DNA from: Candidatus Sulfopaludibacter sp. SbA3
GTDB lineage: Bacteria; Pseudomonadota; Alphaproteobacteria; Caulobacterales; Hyphomonadaceae
DNA length: 64,000 nt
Direction of reading: 5' to 3'
Assembly: GCA_945913285.1 (NCBI GenBank)
Contig: CAMEDD010000006.1
Span: 23,834-87,833, forward strand
Part shown: positions 44,914 to 53,079 of the stretch, in pieces
Position numbering within the stretch: position 1 is the first letter of the stretch
Layout: each line of letters starts with the position of its first letter
Notes under the pieces: generated by a model
Databases searched by the model: none
The model's input: the letters and a program-made list of their open reading frames with translations, nothing else
Told to the model about the DNA's origin: nothing
Program-made: the position numbers and the translations under genes

Positions 44914-46308
44914 TCAGAGCATGCGGGCCGAGGTCAGCCTTGAGTGGATGACGACCAGGTCGAACAGCGATTCCGGGGCGTAGACGTCGAAATCCGCTTC
45001 ATCCGGCAACTCGCGGGCGATCTCGAAATAACGCTCGAGCTTGATCGGGGTCTTGCGCCATTCTGAGATCAGTTCGTGTTCCGGCACGTTTGCGAGGTCG
45101 ATCCAGGCCGTTTGCGGGCTGGCCTTGGTCAGCAGGGCGTTAAGCGTATTCAACCGCGCGCGGCGCGTGATCTCCGTCAGCGGCGCATTGACCGGCGCAG
45201 AGGGCTTGGCGGCAACCGCGAGGAAGGTCGCGTCGGTGAACTCCTGCGTCAGAGCCACATAATCAGGGCCCAGCTTGGCGCGCAGGAAGGATCCGGTCGG
45301 GGTTGCATACTTCGCCGGCGCTTCGCCGTCCGGGCCCGGTACGCCTTTCGGGCGGCCCGTCATGACCGATGCGTTGTGGCCCCAGTATACTGAGCGCTCG
45401 CCGCGCGCGAGGGCGAGCGCGTTCTCTGCCATGAACAGGGAGCTGCGGCTTGTATAGTCGCCATATTCCGGCGCAGGGGGGGCATCCTTGAACGCGAACT
45501 CGAGGGCGTTGAGGCCCTGCCAGGCCCGGCGCGCATTGAACGCGGCAAGTCCCAGCCCCGCCCGCGCAAGTTCGGCTTCAAGCTTGCGGCAGGCAGCTTC
45601 GGCGTCCGCGCGCTGGGTTGGCGTAAGGCGGCTCGCGACCATCAGCTCTTGCCGCTGTGCCTTTGCATCGGCGGTCAGGATCGGGGCGAGACCCGGCGCG
45701 AGCGCTTCGGCGGCCGGCTTGTCCACGGCCGCCAGCGCCGCGAGCGCATCGGCGGCGTCCCGGCTGCTCGACATGCAGGCGACGCTGACGATCCGGACCT
45801 TGCGGTCTGCGTTCACCGCGTTCCAGCCGCGAAGCCAGGTGATGAAGTCTTCCATGACTTCGGTCTTGTAGATCCGGTACATGGGCGCTTGGCGCACAAT
45901 GTCGGCCGCCTGCATGCCGGAGGGCGCGCCCGACGCATAGCCGTCCAGCAGGTCTGTCCCCGCCCGGCTGGCGGGCAGCATCACGACGCGCAGGTCATGA
46001 AATTCAATCATCGACTGGATCAGTAGCGATATCAGCAGTGCATCCTCGTGGGAGCCCTGCGTGGCTTCTCCGAGGCCGACGAATTTGGACTGCGAAAGGC
46101 GCCTGGCCAGCGCCGTAATGCCCGGATCGCTTGACGTGAAACTGCGAATCGGCACGGCCTGCGCCGCCAGAAGGCTTGCCACCGTCGGCACGGCGACCTT
46201 CGGTGTGGCGGGTTCCTCAGGTTTTGAGGCACATCCGGCAAGGATCGCCGCCGAGGCTGTTGCGAGCATGAATGCCCGCCGGGACATCGGATCGTGCCGT
46301 CTGTCCAT
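44914..46308 (-). CDS. Erythromycin-esterase-like lipoprotein with altered active site
   Basis: Protein of 464 aa from ATG 46308 (GGGAGG upstream). A twin-arginine-type SRRAFM and lipobox LAGC (Cys26) predict export and lipid anchoring, which is odd for esterases that act in the cytosol. The fold markers are present: VGLGEATQGSHEDAL (78-91), SRSSLFMAENAL and VYWGHNASV (about 307-315). Family members usually have GEATHG, so Gln84 replaces the catalytic His. The usual Glu after the second strand appears as Pro112, and the second His of HNxH is Ser314. It is therefore likely a non-esterase relative. It interrupts the cvpA-purF pair. Confidence 0.8.
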   Translation of the reverse strand: MDRRHDPMSRRAFMLATASAAILAGCASKPEEPATPKVAVPTVASLLAAQAVPIRSFTSSDPGITALARRLSQSKFVGLGEATQGSHEDALLISLLIQSMIEFHDLRVVMLPASRAGTDLLDGYASGAPSGMQAADIVRQAPMYRIYKTEVMEDFITWLRGWNAVNADRKVRIVSVACMSSSRDAADALAALAAVDKPAAEALAPGLAPILTADAKAQRQELMVASRLTPTQRADAEAACRKLEAELARAGLGLAAFNARRAWQGLNALEFAFKDAPPAPEYGDYTSRSSLFMAENALALARGERSVYWGHNASVMTGRPKGVPGPDGEAPAKYATPTGSFLRAKLGPDYVALTQEFTDATFLAVAAKPSAPVNAPLTEITRRARLNTLNALLTKASPQTAWIDLANVPEHELISEWRKTPIKLERYFEIARELPDEADFDVYAPESLFDLVVIHSRLTSARML

Positions 46309-46379
46309 GATCGTCCTCCCCAACTTCGTCCGCAAGAGCGTTCGACGCCAGATTAACCGGCACGGCGCCAGCTTCAAGG

Positions 46380-46916
46380 TCAGTCGCCTGTCGCGGGTGG
46401 AGCCGGCGCTGCGCTTCGGCCCACTTCCCGGGCTTCGCCGGTGACGGCGTCTGCGGCCTGGTCGAGCAACGGATAGCTGAGGCTGTCCTGGATAAAGGGC
46501 GGCACGCGTTCTGCTTCTAGCCCGACCGAAAGCAGCACGGCAAAGAAAACAAGGGCTACGCCCCCCCGGATGATGCCGAAGACCAGTCCTGCGATATGAT
46601 CGAAGAGTCCGATGTCGCCATTCGTCATGATCGATCTGGACAGGCCCTGACCTATCCAGGCGACGATCACATAGACAATCAGGAAGGCGCCGACGACGAG
46701 GATGATGTCGGGCGCGAGCGGGTGGCTGCCCGCAGGCAGCAGGTCTGCAACTGAAGATTTCAGGAACTTGCGCGCGTAGTAAGCGCCCGCCAAAGCGCCA
46801 ATGAATGCGCCGAGTGTGACGAGTTCCCGCAGGAAGCCGCGGGCAAACGCCATGATTGCGGAGATCACTATAACGGCGAGCACAATTCCGTCAAAAGCAG
46901 AAATGTTTTCAAGCAT
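46380..46916 (-). CDS. cvpA: CvpA family membrane protein
   Basis: Protein of 178 aa from ATG 46916. Four hydrophobic helices with the family's NISAFDGIVLAVIVISAIMAFARGF(L)RE-type opening and DHIAGLVFGIIRGGVALVF identify CvpA, first named for colicin V production and linked to envelope homeostasis. It overlaps the end of radA by 8 bases. A Pro/Ala-rich cytoplasmic tail ends the protein. Confidence 0.9.
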   Translation of the reverse strand: MLENISAFDGIVLAVIVISAIMAFARGFLRELVTLGAFIGALAGAYYARKFLKSSVADLLPAGSHPLAPDIILVVGAFLIVYVIVAWIGQGLSRSIMTNGDIGLFDHIAGLVFGIIRGGVALVFFAVLLSVGLEAERVPPFIQDSLSYPLLDQAADAVTGEAREVGRSAAPAPPATGD

Positions 46917-48294
46917 TTGCGGCGTCCGGCGCGAGAAGATCAACAAGCGCGATAAGCCGCGCAATCGGTGTCACCGTCAAGCCGCCCTCTGCGGGCAGGC
47001 TGCTGTCGGGACCGTAGGCACCCTGGAAGCCGAGGCGGGCTGCTTCCTTAAGCCGCTGGTCCATCCGGGGCGCGGGCCGCACGGCTCCGGACAGGGCAAT
47101 CTCGCCGAAGAACACGCTACGTGCGGGCACCGGATTTCCCGAAAGTGAGGACAAAAGCGCCGCCGCTGCGGCGAGGTCACCTGCCGGTTCGCTGATGCGG
47201 TAACCCCCGGCGACCGAGAGATAGACGTCCATGCCGGCGAAGTTCACGCCGCAGCGCGCCTCCAGCACGGCCATGATCATTGCAAGGCGGCCCGTATCGA
47301 AGCCGATGACACTGCGCCGGGGCGTGCCGAACGGGCTTTTGGCGACGAGCGCCTGCACTTCGGCCAGTACGGGGCGTGAGCCCTCCATCGCTGCAAACAC
47401 AGCGGTTCCGCCGCCGGGTTCGGCCTCGGCTGAGAGGAAGAGGGCGGAGGGTTCCTTAGCGGGCGTGAGGCCGAGGGCATGCATCTCGAAGATGCCGATC
47501 TCGTCGGTGGGGCCGAAGCGGTTCTTGACCGCGCGAAGGATGCGGAACTGGTGGCCGCGCTCGCCCTCGAAATAGAACACGGCATCGACCATGTGCTCGA
47601 CCACGCGGGGACCGGCGATTGTGCCCTCCTTGGTGACGTGGCCGACGAGCACCAGCGCCGAACCGGATTTCTTGGCCCATCGCACCAGTTCCTGCGCGCA
47701 GGCTCTGACTTGGGCCACCGAGCCGGGCGCGGCCTCCAGCGCGTCCGACCAGAGCGTCTGGATCGAGTCGATCACCACGAAACCCGGGTCGGCCTCCCTG
47801 AGCGCGGACAGGATACGCCGCAGGTCCGTCTCGGTGGCGAGCTGTACCGGTGAATTGGCGACCTTAAGGCGTTTCGCCCGCTCCTGGATCTGCGCGGCCG
47901 CTTCCTCGCCCGAGACATAGACGGTCTTCACCCCGTTGCGGGCGAGGCGGGCCGCTGCCTGCAGCAGCAGCGTCGATTTGCCGATGCCGGGGTCGCCGCC
48001 GATCAGCGTGGCGGAGGCGGCGACCATGCCGCCGCCGAACACCCGGTCCAGCTCTTCCACCCCGATGACGATGCGCGGCGGTGTCTCCGCTTCGGAATTG
48101 AGCGCAATAAATTCGGTCTTCTGGCCGCGCTTGGCCGCCGGGGTCTTGTCAGCCTTCAGGGCGCCCGGCGGCGCGCTGACCGCTTCTTCGACCAGCGTGT
48201 TCCATTCGCCGCAGGCTTCGCAGCGGCCGGACCATTTGGCATGGACGGCGCCGCAAGCCTGGCAGACGAAGGCGGAAGTTGGGGCTTTGGCCAT
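46909..48294 (-). CDS. radA: DNA repair protein RadA (Sms)
   Basis: Protein of 461 aa. An N-terminal C4 zinc finger (CQACGAVHAKWSGRCEACG) is followed by a RecA-type ATPase with Walker A GGDPGIGKSTLL, the RadA-specific KNRFG motif (AVKNRFGPTDEIG), and a C-terminal Lon-like domain. RadA processes branched recombination intermediates. Its stop overlaps the cvpA start, forming the radA-cvpA unit. Confidence 0.96.
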   Translation of the reverse strand: MAKAPTSAFVCQACGAVHAKWSGRCEACGEWNTLVEEAVSAPPGALKADKTPAAKRGQKTEFIALNSEAETPPRIVIGVEELDRVFGGGMVAASATLIGGDPGIGKSTLLLQAAARLARNGVKTVYVSGEEAAAQIQERAKRLKVANSPVQLATETDLRRILSALREADPGFVVIDSIQTLWSDALEAAPGSVAQVRACAQELVRWAKKSGSALVLVGHVTKEGTIAGPRVVEHMVDAVFYFEGERGHQFRILRAVKNRFGPTDEIGIFEMHALGLTPAKEPSALFLSAEAEPGGGTAVFAAMEGSRPVLAEVQALVAKSPFGTPRRSVIGFDTGRLAMIMAVLEARCGVNFAGMDVYLSVAGGYRISEPAGDLAAAAALLSSLSGNPVPARSVFFGEIALSGAVRPAPRMDQRLKEAARLGFQGAYGPDSSLPAEGGLTVTPIARLIALVDLLAPDAANA

Positions 48295-48349
48295 GCGGCA
48301 GGGGATAAGGCGGTGCGCCGCCGATGGAAAGAGGCGCCCTGTGCGCGCG

Positions 48350-49051
48350 TCAGACCACGGTACCGAAGATCCGCCCGATCAGCGCAGTCGCCGCCATCGC
48401 CAGCGCGCCCCAGAACACGACGCGGATTACCGCGCGCATCTTTCCGGCGCCGCCGATCGAGGCCGATACCAGCCCGAGAACGGCGAGCGCGGCGAGTGAC
48501 ACACCGCTCGCGACCCAGGTGATCTGCGCCACGGGCGCTGCCCAGGCGGCCACCAGCGGCAAGGCCGCGCCAGCGGCAAAGCTCGCGGCCGAGGAAAGCG
48601 CAGCCTGAACCGGTTTTGCGGTTGCCACCTCTGTGATGCCGAGTTCGTCGCGGGCATGCGCGCCGAGGGCGTCTGTGACCATCAGCTGCTGCGACACCGT
48701 CATCGCAAGCTCGGGTGTAAGTCCGCGCGCCTCGTAGATGCGGGCAAGTTCGAGGGTTTCAGCCTCCGGAAAATCGCGCAGGGCGGCGCGCTCGGTGGCA
48801 AGGTCCGCCCGCTCCGTATCCGATTGCGAGCTGACCGAGATGAACTCTCCCGCCGCCATCGACATCGCGCCCGCCACAAGGCCCGCGACGCCGGCCACGA
48901 GGATCTGGCTGTTGGTGGAGCCGGCCGCTGCCACACCGATCACCAGCGAGGCGGTCGACACGATGCCGTCATTGGCGCCGAGGACGGTGGCGCGCAGCCA
49001 GCCGATGCGGTGCATGAAATGGTGTTCGCCCGGCAAGTCTCGGTAGGACAT
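48350..49051 (-). CDS. VIT family (DUF125/Ccc1-like) membrane protein
   Basis: Protein of 233 aa. The start HRIGWLRATVLGANDGIVS and the next helices with GAMSMAAGEFISVSSQ are signatures of the VIT1/CCC1 family of Fe2+/Mn2+ transporters. Five membrane helices flank a central cytoplasmic helical segment (ERADLATERAAL ...). It probably detoxifies iron or manganese. It lies 55 bases upstream of radA but is an accessory member of the neighbourhood. Confidence 0.88.
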   Translation of the reverse strand: MSYRDLPGEHHFMHRIGWLRATVLGANDGIVSTASLVIGVAAAGSTNSQILVAGVAGLVAGAMSMAAGEFISVSSQSDTERADLATERAALRDFPEAETLELARIYEARGLTPELAMTVSQQLMVTDALGAHARDELGITEVATAKPVQAALSSAASFAAGAALPLVAAWAAPVAQITWVASGVSLAALAVLGLVSASIGGAGKMRAVIRVVFWGALAMAATALIGRIFGTVV

Positions 49052-49147
49052 TGCGCATCAAGGTCCTTGTGAAGCACGGATATGATAGACCCCGCAAGAC
49101 ACAATGGAAATGCCTTTCGGCGCCGCAGGGCGGGCGCCGCCGCCGCC

Positions 49148-49744
49148 CTAGGTCCGCGTTTCCGCCCGGCGCGGCGTTGGTGTTGACCGCAGGTGCGGCG
49201 ACGAGATGATCTCCAGTCCCGGGCATCGCGTCTCGATCTCGAACAGGATTTCGCCGAGCTCCCGGTCGGCAGTCGAGAGCTTGAGGTAGATCTGGTCGGC
49301 GGCGCGCCGCTTGTCGCCTCTGCCGCGAAGGCCCTGGAACAGCCACATCACAGGGTTTTTCGCGCGCCGGACGAACTGGATATGGTTGAGGCCAACCGAG
49401 ACATGCTCGACATCCTCCCAATCATACTTGCGCCGCAGCCAGCCGAAGAGGCCTTCCACGCCGTATTCGGTGAGCCGAAGCGCGGGTTGCCGGGAAAACA
49501 GGTTGAGCACAAGGCCGATCACGTCGATCGCCATAGCCGCGTTGACGATTGACATCAGGAAGATGAAGCCTTGCAGCGTGCCGCGCGGCTGGGCTTCGAT
49601 GTAGGCGGCGAAGGGCGGATGATACAGCGCCAGCAGGAGCGGCGTGGCAATCGCCCCGGCAAGCCAAAGGTGGGGGCCGATATTGCCCAGCCGATGCGTG
49701 TCGCGGACTTCGAAGGCCTGGTCGTGGAAGGTCATCGCCGTCAT
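49148..49744 (-). CDS. Hypothetical membrane protein with PH-like domain
   Basis: Protein of 198 aa with two membrane helices (about 28-45 and 58-85) followed by PALRLTEYGVEGLFGWLRRKYDWEDVEHVSVG, which resembles the beta-sheet core of bacterial PH-like domains, and a soluble C-terminus. The function is unknown. It sits about 100 bases upstream of the VIT gene and is divergent from the flavoprotein at 49853. Confidence 0.62.
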   Translation of the reverse strand: MTAMTFHDQAFEVRDTHRLGNIGPHLWLAGAIATPLLLALYHPPFAAYIEAQPRGTLQGFIFLMSIVNAAMAIDVIGLVLNLFSRQPALRLTEYGVEGLFGWLRRKYDWEDVEHVSVGLNHIQFVRRAKNPVMWLFQGLRGRGDKRRAADQIYLKLSTADRELGEILFEIETRCPGLEIISSPHLRSTPTPRRAETRT

Positions 49745-49852
49745 CTGTTCGGTTCAGACGTCACATTATACGCATAGGCTGAATCGACGCTTAAGCAGCC
49801 GGTAAAATCTCAACCGCTGGCCGGGTGGCCCGGAGGCGTCTAAGGACGCCGC

Positions 49853-51052
49853 ATGAACCAGGTAGCGATCATCGGGGCCGGGCCGGCGGGCCTGATGGCG
49901 GCGGAAGCGGCGCTTGAGGCGGGCGCGCGGGTTGACATCTACGATGCGATGCCAAGCGCGGGCCGCAAGTTCCTGATGGCGGGCAAGAGCGGGCTGAACA
50001 TCACGCATTCTGAAGATGAAGCGCAGTTCCGCCAGCGCTATGACGCGCCGGATGCGCGGCTCGCGGCGATGGTGGAAGCCTTCGGACCCGCAGAGATTGT
50101 CGCTTGGATGGCCGGGCTCGGCATCGAGGCGCATGTCGGCTCCTCGGGCCGCGTGTTTCCCGTCGGCATGAAGGCCTCGCCGCTGCTGCGCCGATGGCTC
50201 GCGCGGCTCGGCGAGGGCGGTGCGCGGCTGCATACGCGCCATCGCTGGGCGGGATGGGATACGGGCGGCGCGCTGGTGTTCGAGACGCCGGGCGGGGAAG
50301 TCTCCGTGACGCCACACGCCGCCGTGCTCGCACTCGGCGGCGCCAGCTGGAAGCGACTCGGATCCGATGGTGCGTGGGCGGATATTCTCGCACGCAAGGG
50401 CGTTGCGCTTGAGCCCTTCGCGCCGTCCAATTGTGGCTTCACGGCGGATTGGTCTGCCAAGATGGCACCGCACGAAGGCGCGCCGGTGAAGGGCGTGACC
50501 CTGTCTGCCCATGGGCAGTCCGTGCGCGGCGATTTCGTCATTACACGGACGGGAATAGAGAGCGGCGCGGTCTATCCGCTCGCGGCGGCGCTGAGGCGGG
50601 ATCTGGCGAGCACGGGCAGGGCAAAGCTGGCGATCGATCTTCTTCCAGATACGGATGAAGAAAAGGTCACCGCGCGCCTCGCGGCCCAGCACCCGAAAGA
50701 CTCGCTCTCCAACCGCCTGCGCAAGGCCGCCCGCCTCGATGGCGCCAAGGCCGCGTTGCTGTTCGAAGTCGTAAAGGGTACGCCACCCCGCGAGGCGGGC
50801 GACCTCGCGCGCTTCATCAAGACCCTGCCGCTGACCCTCACCGGCACTGCTCCGATGGACACCGCCATATCAACCGGCGGCGGCGTCACGTGGGACGCCC
50901 TGGATGACGGCCTGATGCTGAAAGCCCTGCCGGGCGTCTTCTGCGCGGGCGAAATGATTGCCTGGGATGCGCCGACCGGCGGCTACCTGCTCACGGGGTG
51001 CCTGGCGACAGGGCGGTCTGCGGGATGTGCGGCGGCTAGTGGGATGCTGTAA
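49853..51052 (+). CDS. TIGR03862/HI0933-type FAD-dependent oxidoreductase
   Basis: Protein of 399 aa. FAD-binding start VAIIGAGPAGLMAAEAALEAG, the family segment AGRKFLMAGKSGLNITHSE, LALGGASWKRLGSDG and the C-terminal GVFCAGEMIAWDAPTGGYLL match HI0933-like flavoproteins (BaiN/RdsA group, TIGR03862). Some relatives reduce double bonds; the substrate here is unknown. It is the only rightward gene within the alr-radA-purF neighbourhood, pointing to insertion. Confidence 0.88.
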   Translation: MNQVAIIGAGPAGLMAAEAALEAGARVDIYDAMPSAGRKFLMAGKSGLNITHSEDEAQFRQRYDAPDARLAAMVEAFGPAEIVAWMAGLGIEAHVGSSGRVFPVGMKASPLLRRWLARLGEGGARLHTRHRWAGWDTGGALVFETPGGEVSVTPHAAVLALGGASWKRLGSDGAWADILARKGVALEPFAPSNCGFTADWSAKMAPHEGAPVKGVTLSAHGQSVRGDFVITRTGIESGAVYPLAAALRRDLASTGRAKLAIDLLPDTDEEKVTARLAAQHPKDSLSNRLRKAARLDGAKAALLFEVVKGTPPREAGDLARFIKTLPLTLTGTAPMDTAISTGGGVTWDALDDGLMLKALPGVFCAGEMIAWDAPTGGYLLTGCLATGRSAGCAAASGML

Positions 51053-51093
51053 TCCGCGCGACGCCCGACGTCCAATTTGGAAACGGCAAGTAA

Positions 51094-51531
51094 TCACTCA
51101 AGTGTTTTGGATGCTTCGTACGTGCTCCGCATAAAGCTCTCCGCATCGTGGATCGAGACGTGAAGTATGAGTACATCGTCTAGTGGAAGGTATTCTTCGA
51201 AAGCACTATTCTCAGCAAACCATAGCGCGTCGGCCAATGTCTCTTCGCCGTGAGAGGTCGTCAGCAGGAAATGATCGCCTGACGTTTCGTTTCGCTCGTC
51301 ATACATGATCGAGGCGTCATCGATTTGTTGCTCCCAGCCGTCGCAATCGATGCCCCAGCAGTCGGCGTAGAGACAACCTGTGTCCAATAGCCAGCAACTG
51401 ATTTTGTATTGCCAGTCGTTGGGAACTTCTATTTCAGCGACTACAACAACCCGGAATGGTTCTACGAAGCTCAATTCCGGCTCTGGAAGTCCGGGATGGA
51501 CCTGTAGATAGTGAGCCTTGGACGCTCTCAT
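51094..51531 (-). CDS. DUF7684-like hypothetical protein
   Basis: Protein of 145 aa, acidic and Trp/Cys-rich. FRVVVVAEIEVPNDWQYKISCWLLDTGCLYADCWGIDC is the recognisable core, which I associate with DUF7684. DNA composition is clearly less GC-rich than its neighbours and codon use is more relaxed, suggesting recent transfer. Its ATG overlaps the stop of mlaF (ATGA at 51528-51531), so it is expressed by coupling to the ABC transporter. Function unknown. Confidence 0.7.
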   Translation of the reverse strand: MRASKAHYLQVHPGLPEPELSFVEPFRVVVVAEIEVPNDWQYKISCWLLDTGCLYADCWGIDCDGWEQQIDDASIMYDERNETSGDHFLLTTSHGEETLADALWFAENSAFEEYLPLDDVLILHVSIHDAESFMRSTYEASKTLE

Positions 51532-52292
51532 ATCGCTGGCTGGATCGGCCCGTCCGCTCGTCCGTTCACGAACTGATCGACATAGGCGTTGCCGCTGTTC
51601 ATCACATCGGCTGCCTGGCCGCGCCAGATGATCTTGCCCTCGAACAGCATGGCGATTTCGTCGGCAATCTTGCGCGCGCTCGCCATGTCATGGGTGATCG
51701 TCACGGCGGCGGCGCCGAGGCCGCGCACCATTTCGAGGATCAGGTCGTTGATCGCATCGGCCGTGATCGGATCAAGTCCGGTGGTCGGCTCGTCGAAGAA
51801 GATGAGGTCCGGTTCTGACGTGATGGCGCGGGCCAGCGCCACGCGCTTCTGCATGCCGCCCGAAATCTCCGCCGGGTAGAGCCCCGCAACGTCCGCCCCG
51901 AGACGAACTTTCTTCAGGGTCTCAATCGCGCACTGTTTTGCGTCGCGCCGCGACATGCCTTCGGAATTGATCAGCCGGAACGCCACGTTCTCCCACACGG
52001 TGAGCGAGTCAAAAAGCGCGCCGGACTGGAACAGCATGCCGATCCGCGCGCGCATCTTTTCGCGCGCCCTGCCGGTCGCGTTGGTGACGTCCTCGCCATC
52101 GAAGAAGATCTTGCCCTGGTCCGGCGTCATCAGGCCGAGCGCGTTTTTCAGCATCACGGATTTGCCCGATCCCGAGCCGCCGATCACGACAAGGCTCTGC
52201 CCCCGCGCCACATCAAGGCTGACCCCGCGCAGCACCCGCTTGGCACCAAACGCCTTGTCTACTCCGTCGAGTTTCAGAAGAGGCATGTTCAT
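51528..52292 (-). CDS. mlaF: MlaF-type ABC transporter ATP-binding protein
   Basis: Protein of 254 aa. Walker A GGSGSGKSVMLKNALGL, ABC signature ISGGMQKRVALARA and Walker B LIFFDEPTTGLDP are intact. The FQSGALFDSLTVWENVAF segment is characteristic of the MlaF/Ttg2A branch that powers phospholipid transport between membranes. It overlaps mlaE by an ATGA junction at 52289-52292. No mlaD, mlaB or mlaC gene is adjacent. Confidence 0.9.
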   Translation of the reverse strand: MNMPLLKLDGVDKAFGAKRVLRGVSLDVARGQSLVVIGGSGSGKSVMLKNALGLMTPDQGKIFFDGEDVTNATGRAREKMRARIGMLFQSGALFDSLTVWENVAFRLINSEGMSRRDAKQCAIETLKKVRLGADVAGLYPAEISGGMQKRVALARAITSEPDLIFFDEPTTGLDPITADAINDLILEMVRGLGAAAVTITHDMASARKIADEIAMLFEGKIIWRGQAADVMNSGNAYVDQFVNGRADGPIQPAI

Positions 52293-53071
52293 AGCCCGAT
52301 CTCCACGAAGAGGGTCGAGAGGACATAGTTGAAGGCCAGCACCAGAACCGCAGCGCCGACCATCGAGAGCGTGGCGGCCCGGCCGACACCGGTTGCGCCG
52401 GCCTGGCTGCGGTCGCCCTGGTAGCAGCCCATCACGGCAATGATGCCGCCGAACAGGACCGCCTTGATCAGGCCCACCAGAATGTCGTCCCGCGTGACGA
52501 AATCGACCGTGTTGCGCAGGTATACCGTCGAGTCGAAGCCGAGGCCGTAAACGCTGACCAGCCAGCCGCCCATCACGCCGATGATGTTCGCTGCCACGAC
52601 CAGCAATGGCAGCGTCGCCACCGCCGCCAGGAAGCGCGGCGCATAGAGATAGCGGTCAGGCGAGGCTGACAGCGTCTCCAGCGCGTCGATCTGTTCGGTC
52701 ACCCGCATCGCGCCGATCTCTGCCGCGATGCCAGCGGAGACCCGCCCCGCCAGCATGAGGCCGGTAATCACCGCGCCGAGCTCGCGCGATATGCCGAGCA
52801 CCACTATGTTCGGCACGAACTGTTCGGCGCCGTAGCGGCTGCCACCTTCATAGATGTTGAGGGCGAGCGCTGCGCCGATGAACACAGCCGACAGGCCGAC
52901 CACGGGCAGGGAATAGAAACCGATCCGCACCATCTGGCGCACAATCTCACCCATGTACCAACGCGGCGTGACGGCCGCAGTGGCGACGCGTCCGGCAAAC
53001 ACCGACAGCCGCCCGATTTCGGCGAACAGGCTAAGCGTCACGCGGCCAATGATCTGCAAGGGATTGGTCAT
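52289..53071 (-). CDS. mlaE: MlaE-type ABC transporter permease
   Basis: Protein of 260 aa from ATG 53071, with GAGG 8 bases upstream; a GTG at 53083 that overlaps the alr stop is an alternative. It has five to six membrane helices with family motifs REIVRQ-like GEIVRQMVRIGFYSLPVVGL, SRELGAVITGLMLAGRVSAGIAAEIGAM and KAVLFGGIIAVMGCYQGDR. It forms the membrane core of a phospholipid transporter with MlaF. Confidence 0.9.
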   Translation of the reverse strand: MTNPLQIIGRVTLSLFAEIGRLSVFAGRVATAAVTPRWYMGEIVRQMVRIGFYSLPVVGLSAVFIGAALALNIYEGGSRYGAEQFVPNIVVLGISRELGAVITGLMLAGRVSAGIAAEIGAMRVTEQIDALETLSASPDRYLYAPRFLAAVATLPLLVVAANIIGVMGGWLVSVYGLGFDSTVYLRNTVDFVTRDDILVGLIKAVLFGGIIAVMGCYQGDRSQAGATGVGRAATLSMVGAAVLVLAFNYVLSTLFVEIGL

Positions 53072-53079
53072 GGAAGGCC

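Noticed and set aside
44914..46308. Macrolide-resistance esterase
   Set aside because: The catalytic His and other active-site residues are replaced, and the protein carries an export/lipoprotein signal.
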